Positions 59,258 to 64,000 of a stretch of DNA of 64,000 nt are shown in pieces (position 1 is the stretch's first letter; each line of letters starts with the position of its first letter). A program made the position numbers and the translations under genes. Source of the stretch: Saprospiraceae bacterium (lineage in GTDB: Bacteria; Bacteroidota; Bacteroidia; Chitinophagales; Saprospiraceae); the NCBI GenBank assembly GCA_027488935.1, contig JAIYAP010000059.1:62001-126000 (forward strand). The letters are read 5' to 3'. The notes beneath the pieces are model-generated. The model searched no databases. It was not told the origin of the DNA and saw only the letters and a list, made by a program, of their open reading frames with translations.

Positions 59258-59462
59258 AATGTTTTTAAATTTATATATTATACAAACAAGGATTTCAAAT
59301 GGTTTGGTTCAAAAAAACGCAATATCAAGAATAAGGCCTTTGAGCAGTTTACTATAACTAGGATAACCTGTATGTTCCGGGATTACTTGCACCTAAATTA
59401 TTAAGCGGGCGCAAAGAACAGTAATTTTTGATAAATATCGGCAGTTATCTTGAAAAAAAATA

Positions 59463-59510
59463 AAAAACGCGCACTTTTTTTCTAACATTTGTGTTAAAGT
59501 GCGCGTTTTT
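59463..59510 (-). terminator. Terminator of the isomerase/epimerase gene
   Basis: Perfect 15-bp inverted repeat AAAAACGCGCACTTT ... AAAGTGCGCGTTTTT. Confidence 0.85.
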
Positions 59511-59538
59511 GATCAAAACAAACAAAAAACAGTCCGAA

Positions 59539-60432
59539 TTAGCGGAATTTTATTTTATTAAAATTATCAAGCGCCAATTTTACCCCCTCTACAGAACTGG
59601 TCCGGTAGTGCTCCAACTCCACAAAATAGTGCTGAAACCCGGCTTCCTTCCTATGATTTAACACCGTTTTAAAATCAATAGATCCCTCGCCAACTTCAAT
59701 AGTTTCGCGTTTTTCCGTTTTTGCCATATCCTTTATATGACATGCCTTCCAACGGCCTGGATACAATCGGAACCAATCCAAGGGGTTGTGCCCTGCAAAA
59801 AACACCCAATAAATATCCATTTCCATATCAAAATTGGCCGGATCTGTTTCATGCAGTATCCATTCAATCAACAAACGTCCATCTTTGGCGTGTTGTGTGT
59901 ATTCAAAATCGTGGTTGTGGTAACCCGCACGACCACCTGCACGCACCGCATATTTGGCCGCAGCCTGAAAAACTTTTACATAGGTTGCTATTTCAGTACG
60001 GTCTGGTGCATCCATGTAAGGATTAATGATCCGCGTAATGCCTTGTGAAACACCCAGGTCGATGGTCTTCTTTAAATCATCGCTGATGTCATTTCCGGCA
60101 GCGACATAATCACTTAATTTCATTTTGCAATGCACCGAAGGCATACTTAATCCATTGTCTTTCACCAACTTCATAAAGTCTGGAACCGGCATGCCAAACA
60201 TTTTCCCACTGTCTAGTCCATAACCTTCCAGTTTTCTGTACCCCATCGTATGCAGTGCCTTCAATACACCTGCAGGGTCTTTGGCCATCGCGTCCCGTAC
60301 ACTATACACTTGCAATCCTGCCTGGATGGCCGGTGGCGTTAAATGAGGCAGCAGAGGATGATGCATCGCAAGCACCGCCCCACCCAGGGCCGCAGTGCTT
60401 AAAAATTTTCTTCTCGACAATTGTTTTTTCAT
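59539..60432 (-). CDS. Sugar phosphate isomerase/epimerase (TIM-barrel, AP endonuclease 2 family)
   Basis: Tat-like signal MKKQLSRRKFLSTAALGGAVLAM; GLQVYSVRDAMAKDPAGVLKALHTMGYRKLEGYG, YHNHDFEY, HIKDMAKTEKRETIEVGEGSIDFKTVL. Confidence 0.92.
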   Translation of the reverse strand: MKKQLSRRKFLSTAALGGAVLAMHHPLLPHLTPPAIQAGLQVYSVRDAMAKDPAGVLKALHTMGYRKLEGYGLDSGKMFGMPVPDFMKLVKDNGLSMPSVHCKMKLSDYVAAGNDISDDLKKTIDLGVSQGITRIINPYMDAPDRTEIATYVKVFQAAAKYAVRAGGRAGYHNHDFEYTQHAKDGRLLIEWILHETDPANFDMEMDIYWVFFAGHNPLDWFRLYPGRWKACHIKDMAKTEKRETIEVGEGSIDFKTVLNHRKEAGFQHYFVELEHYRTSSVEGVKLALDNFNKIKFR

Positions 60433-60683
60433 AAAGACCATATATTTAGTGGGCAAAAGTCAAAAAACTATTTGAAAATCCAATACTTTTCTGAATATGA
60501 AAAAATATTTATGACTAAAATTCTAAATCGAACAAATATTCTTCATCCTTTCTACTTTTTAAAATTTTTTACCACCTACAATGCGTAAACCAATTGTAGT
60601 TTGTATGTATTTTGCCCGAGATAAAAGACGGTCCGTTCACTATACCCCAATTGCCAATTCACATCGATATTCAATAAACACCT

Positions 60684-62426
60684 ATGATACAAGTATTGCA
60701 TATTGCAGCAGAATGTTATCCAGCCGCTAAGACCGGTGGCTTAGGAGATGTAGTAGGCTCTTTGCCCAAATATTTGAGCAATGCCGGGGTGCTTAGTGGC
60801 GCCGTAATACCCAAATATGACCTGAAATGGATCAAAAATGCAAATTGGGTTACAGTTTACCAAGGTACTTATTGGATGGATTGGCAACAGGTGACTTTTC
60901 GGGTACAACAATTGGAAGGAAATGCACTCGGCTATCCGTTGTTTGTCCTGGATATTCCAGGCCTTTTCGACCGACCCGGCATCTACAATGACCCGGCAGG
61001 ACACGCTTACGGCGATGAAGTTCAGCGGACCCTGGGTTTTCAACAAGCGGTGCTCGAATGGCTCATTTCTTTCCCCTGGTACGAACGTCCACGGGTGTTA
61101 CACTGCCACGACCATCACACGGGTTTAATCCCCTGGATGATTCAACACTGTGTTGCTTATCAACAACTTGCACCCATTCCGACCGTATTTACAATCCACA
61201 ACGGACAATATCAAGGAGCCTTTAGTTGGAAAAACAGCCATTTTTTGCCCCCTTATAATGAAAATGCGCGCTGGCTGATTGAATGGAATGGCACCATCAA
61301 TCCAATGGCCGCTGCTATTAAGTGCGCCTGGGCGGTAAGCACGGTTTCGCAGTCGTATTTATACGAACTCCACCAAAGTAGTGCCGGCATGGAATCCCTG
61401 CTGCAACAAGAATGGCACAAAGAATACGGTATCCTGAACGGCATCGATGCCCAAATATGGGATCCTGCAACCGACCCTATGCTACAACACCGCTTAGATG
61501 CCGATGGTATTCAAGCATTTAAATATAAAAACAAAAAAGAACTCTGTACCTGGTTTGGCTTTTCAGAAGACTTGCCTTTGATCAGTTTTATTGGTCGTAT
61601 TGTCGGCGAAAAAGGCGCAGACTTATTGCCCGATGCATACCGCCGCTTTATTATGGCGGGAGGTAAAGCCAACTTTCTGGTGTTGGGAACCGGCGAAACC
61701 TGGACCCAAAATGAATTCCGACGCATGGCGTACGAGTTTCCGAGTAGATTTAATGCCGTCATCGACTATAACGAGGCGCTTGCACACCAAATTTATGCTG
61801 GCAGCGACTTCCTGATCATGCCGTCCCGTGTAGAACCCTGTGGCCTCAACCAAATGTATGCCATGCGGTACGGCACCATTCCAATTGTGCGCTCCATTGG
61901 CGGCTTGAAAGACACGGTGCCCGATATTGGCATGCCCGATGGCAGTGGCCGTGGTATTCGATTTGATCATTTTACCGTAGAAGACGCCTATAGTGCCATT
62001 TATCGGGCAGTGAGCATGTACCACAACGAACCCGGCATTGTGCAATGGTTGCAACATAAAATCATGGCCGTCGATTTTTCCTGGGAACATTCCGTGGCAC
62101 AATACCTTCAAATTTACCGCAACATTGGCGCGCAAGTAGGCGCTGCTAACCCGCCCCAGTATGCGGAGGAAACCATAAAAACCGTTTCCGAGCCAGCTGT
62201 CGATGCAACCAAACCAGTGGTATCCGTTAAAAAAGCAAAAACGGAAAAGGTAAAAACAACCACCACAGCACCCGACCCTGTCGAGCCAGCAGTTCCGCCT
62301 ACGCCCGATCCGATCAAAACGGATCCGCCAAAACCAGCAACAAAAACGACCGCCAAACCTAAAAGTCTGGACGCGCTAAAAGAAAATAAAACCCCTAAGC
62401 CACCCAAAACAAGTAAACCAAAGTAA
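60684..62426 (+). CDS. glgA: Glycogen synthase (GT5) with Lys/Pro/Thr-rich C-terminal tail
   Basis: VLHIAAECYPAAKTGGLGDVVGSLPKYL, HCHDHHTGLIPW, GILNGIDAQIWDPATD, SRVEPCGLNQMYAMRYGTIPIVRSIGGLKDTV. Confidence 0.95.
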   Translation: MIQVLHIAAECYPAAKTGGLGDVVGSLPKYLSNAGVLSGAVIPKYDLKWIKNANWVTVYQGTYWMDWQQVTFRVQQLEGNALGYPLFVLDIPGLFDRPGIYNDPAGHAYGDEVQRTLGFQQAVLEWLISFPWYERPRVLHCHDHHTGLIPWMIQHCVAYQQLAPIPTVFTIHNGQYQGAFSWKNSHFLPPYNENARWLIEWNGTINPMAAAIKCAWAVSTVSQSYLYELHQSSAGMESLLQQEWHKEYGILNGIDAQIWDPATDPMLQHRLDADGIQAFKYKNKKELCTWFGFSEDLPLISFIGRIVGEKGADLLPDAYRRFIMAGGKANFLVLGTGETWTQNEFRRMAYEFPSRFNAVIDYNEALAHQIYAGSDFLIMPSRVEPCGLNQMYAMRYGTIPIVRSIGGLKDTVPDIGMPDGSGRGIRFDHFTVEDAYSAIYRAVSMYHNEPGIVQWLQHKIMAVDFSWEHSVAQYLQIYRNIGAQVGAANPPQYAEETIKTVSEPAVDATKPVVSVKKAKTEKVKTTTTAPDPVEPAVPPTPDPIKTDPPKPATKTTAKPKSLDALKENKTPKPPKTSKPK

Positions 62427-62489
62427 TTTTCGCCCTATTGTTTCACTTTTATTCCGCTGCTCTTCCAACAGTAGCAAGCCAACACTACC

Positions 62490-63761
62490 ATGATTAAAAT
62501 GATATGCCTTATCCTCGGCGGCGGCGCAGGATCCCGCTTACACCCACTGACTGAAAAACGCTCCAAACCGGCCGTTCCAATTGGTGGTAAATACCGTTTG
62601 ATCGATATTCCGATCTCCAATTGTATTCATTCAGGCGTAAAGCGCATGTTTGTATTAACCCAATACAACTCTGCTTCCCTCAATGCACACATTAAAAACT
62701 CCTATAATTTTGATATTTTCACCCGCGGTTTTGTCGATATCTTAGCAGCCGAACAAACCCCCGGTAACAAAGACTGGTTTCAGGGTACCGCTGATGCAGT
62801 GCGCCAAAGCCGGAAACACTACGAACGCCAGGATTTTGATTTGCTTCTGATTCTGTCAGGCGACCAATTATATCAAATGGATTTTGAGGCCATGGCCCAA
62901 CACCATATTGAGAAAAATGCCGATATTACCATCGCCTGCCTGCCTGTTGACGAACGCGATGCAACCGGTTTCGGTATTATGAAAGTAGACAGTGATAGCT
63001 ATATCCCGCGCTTCATTGAAAAACCGGATACCGATGAACTACCCAATTGGGTGAGCGAGGTAAGTCCCACCAATAAAAAACAGGGGAAAAACTACCTGGC
63101 ATCTATGGGTATTTACATCTTTAACCGCAAGGCGCTCAACGACTTGTTTGATGAACATCCCGATTCTACCGATTTTGGTAAAGAAATCATTCCCGCAGCA
63201 ATTGAATCAGGCCGCAAAGTGGTTGCCTACCAATATGAAGGCTACTGGACAGATATTGGTACCATTCGCTCCTTCTTTGAAGCCAATATTGAGCTGACCG
63301 ATCATATCCCGGCTTTTAATTTGTTCGATAGCACCCACCCGATTTATACCCGCGGCCGAATGTTGCCACCCGCCAAGTTTTACGGCGGTACCCAACTAAA
63401 CCGCGCCTTGATTGCAGAAGGTTCGATCATCCACGCACGCCTCATTGATGGCTCTATTGTGGGTATTCGTTCGCGTTTGGGCGAAAATACCGTCATCAAA
63501 GACTCAATTGTCATGGGCAACGATTACTACCAAACCCTCGAACAAATCGCATCTGAAGAAAACAGCATCCCAATGGGTGTGGGTCATTATTGCCACATCG
63601 AGCATGCTATTTTGGATAAAGATTGCCGTATTGGCAACAATGTCGTCATCAAAGGCGGCGACCATTTGCCCGATACCGAAACCGCCGAATACAGCATCCG
63701 CGATGGCGTAATCGTGGTCAAAAAAGGCGCCGTGATCGAAGAAGGTACCCGTATTATGTAG
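62490..63761 (+). CDS. glgC: Glucose-1-phosphate adenylyltransferase
   Basis: MICLILGGGAGSRLHPLTEKRSKPAVPIGGKYRLIDIPISNCIHSGVKRMFVLTQYNSASLNAHI; LILSGDQLYQMDF; left-handed beta-helix C-terminus. Confidence 0.97.
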   Translation: MIKMICLILGGGAGSRLHPLTEKRSKPAVPIGGKYRLIDIPISNCIHSGVKRMFVLTQYNSASLNAHIKNSYNFDIFTRGFVDILAAEQTPGNKDWFQGTADAVRQSRKHYERQDFDLLLILSGDQLYQMDFEAMAQHHIEKNADITIACLPVDERDATGFGIMKVDSDSYIPRFIEKPDTDELPNWVSEVSPTNKKQGKNYLASMGIYIFNRKALNDLFDEHPDSTDFGKEIIPAAIESGRKVVAYQYEGYWTDIGTIRSFFEANIELTDHIPAFNLFDSTHPIYTRGRMLPPAKFYGGTQLNRALIAEGSIIHARLIDGSIVGIRSRLGENTVIKDSIVMGNDYYQTLEQIASEENSIPMGVGHYCHIEHAILDKDCRIGNNVVIKGGDHLPDTETAEYSIRDGVIVVKKGAVIEEGTRIM

Positions 63762-63804
63762 GCCCAATGCAGTACCTTTGCCGCGCCTAACTAAATTTTT
63801 TATT

Positions 63805-64000
63805 ATGCATTATTATACGCTCGGAAGCATTCCGCCCAAACGCCATACCCAATTTCGAAAACCCGACGGCACGCTGTACAGCGAGGAACTCTTTAGTACA
63901 GAAGGCTTTAGCAACCTGTATTCGCTGCTGTATCACTGCAACGCCCCTACCCAAATTGTTCAGGTAGGCGATCCGTACAGCATTGCGCCTAAAACGGTGC
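63805..64000 (+). CDS. hmgA: Homogentisate 1,2-dioxygenase, N-terminal fragment (continues past window)
   Basis: My translation MHYYTLGSIPPKRHTQFRKPDGTLYSEELFSTEGFSNLYSLLYHCNAPTQIVQVG resembles the N-terminus of bacterial HmgA. Confidence 0.8.
   Translation, partial: MHYYTLGSIPPKRHTQFRKPDGTLYSEELFSTEGFSNLYSLLYHCNAPTQIVQVGDPYSIAPKTV

Noticed and set aside
1-64000. Prophage, transposase or integrative element
   Set aside because: No transposase, integrase, phage structural or conjugation protein seen in any plausible ORF; the region looks chromosomal.

Overview
The window appears to be a Bacteroidota chromosome segment, probably Saprospiria-like (inferred from gene content, T9SS/CHU_C proteins and TAnnTTTG-type promoters; not tested by search). 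I support about 40 protein-coding genes and no rRNA, tRNA or CRISPR array. Gene content, left to right: a porP/porE-like type IX secretion cluster; a GT9 glycosyltransferase; a TrkA-type K+ channel; GH13 amylase and beta-phosphoglucomutase; metH; a VPS10/BNR-type exoprotein; an amidase; a prolyl oligopeptidase; a three-gene cluster of unknown function; MOSC and ribA; a Gly-rich secreted protein with an outer-membrane beta-barrel receptor; a DUF1800/DUF1501 pair; a YpdA-like reductase; a large TIR-domain protein; two giant CHU_C repeat adhesins flanking an Oar-like TonB receptor; photolyase; a NYN-CSD protein; glgA/glgC; and the start of hmgA. The observations most worth following up are: (1) a 1014-aa TIR protein whose C-terminal half seems to be about five divergent copies of an undescribed ~105-130 aa repeat; (2) a GT9 gene with no ATG/GTG/TTG start whose 5' end runs through a heptamer tandem array, a possible phase-variation locus, with a related heptamer array upstream of the ypdA-like gene; (3) a DUF1573 domain with no start or signal peptide, joined to the porE-like ORF by a T9 run in the -1 frame; (4) two tandem, covarying hairpins with a conserved AAGCTGAAC loop between a receptor gene and the DUF1800/DUF1501 pair.
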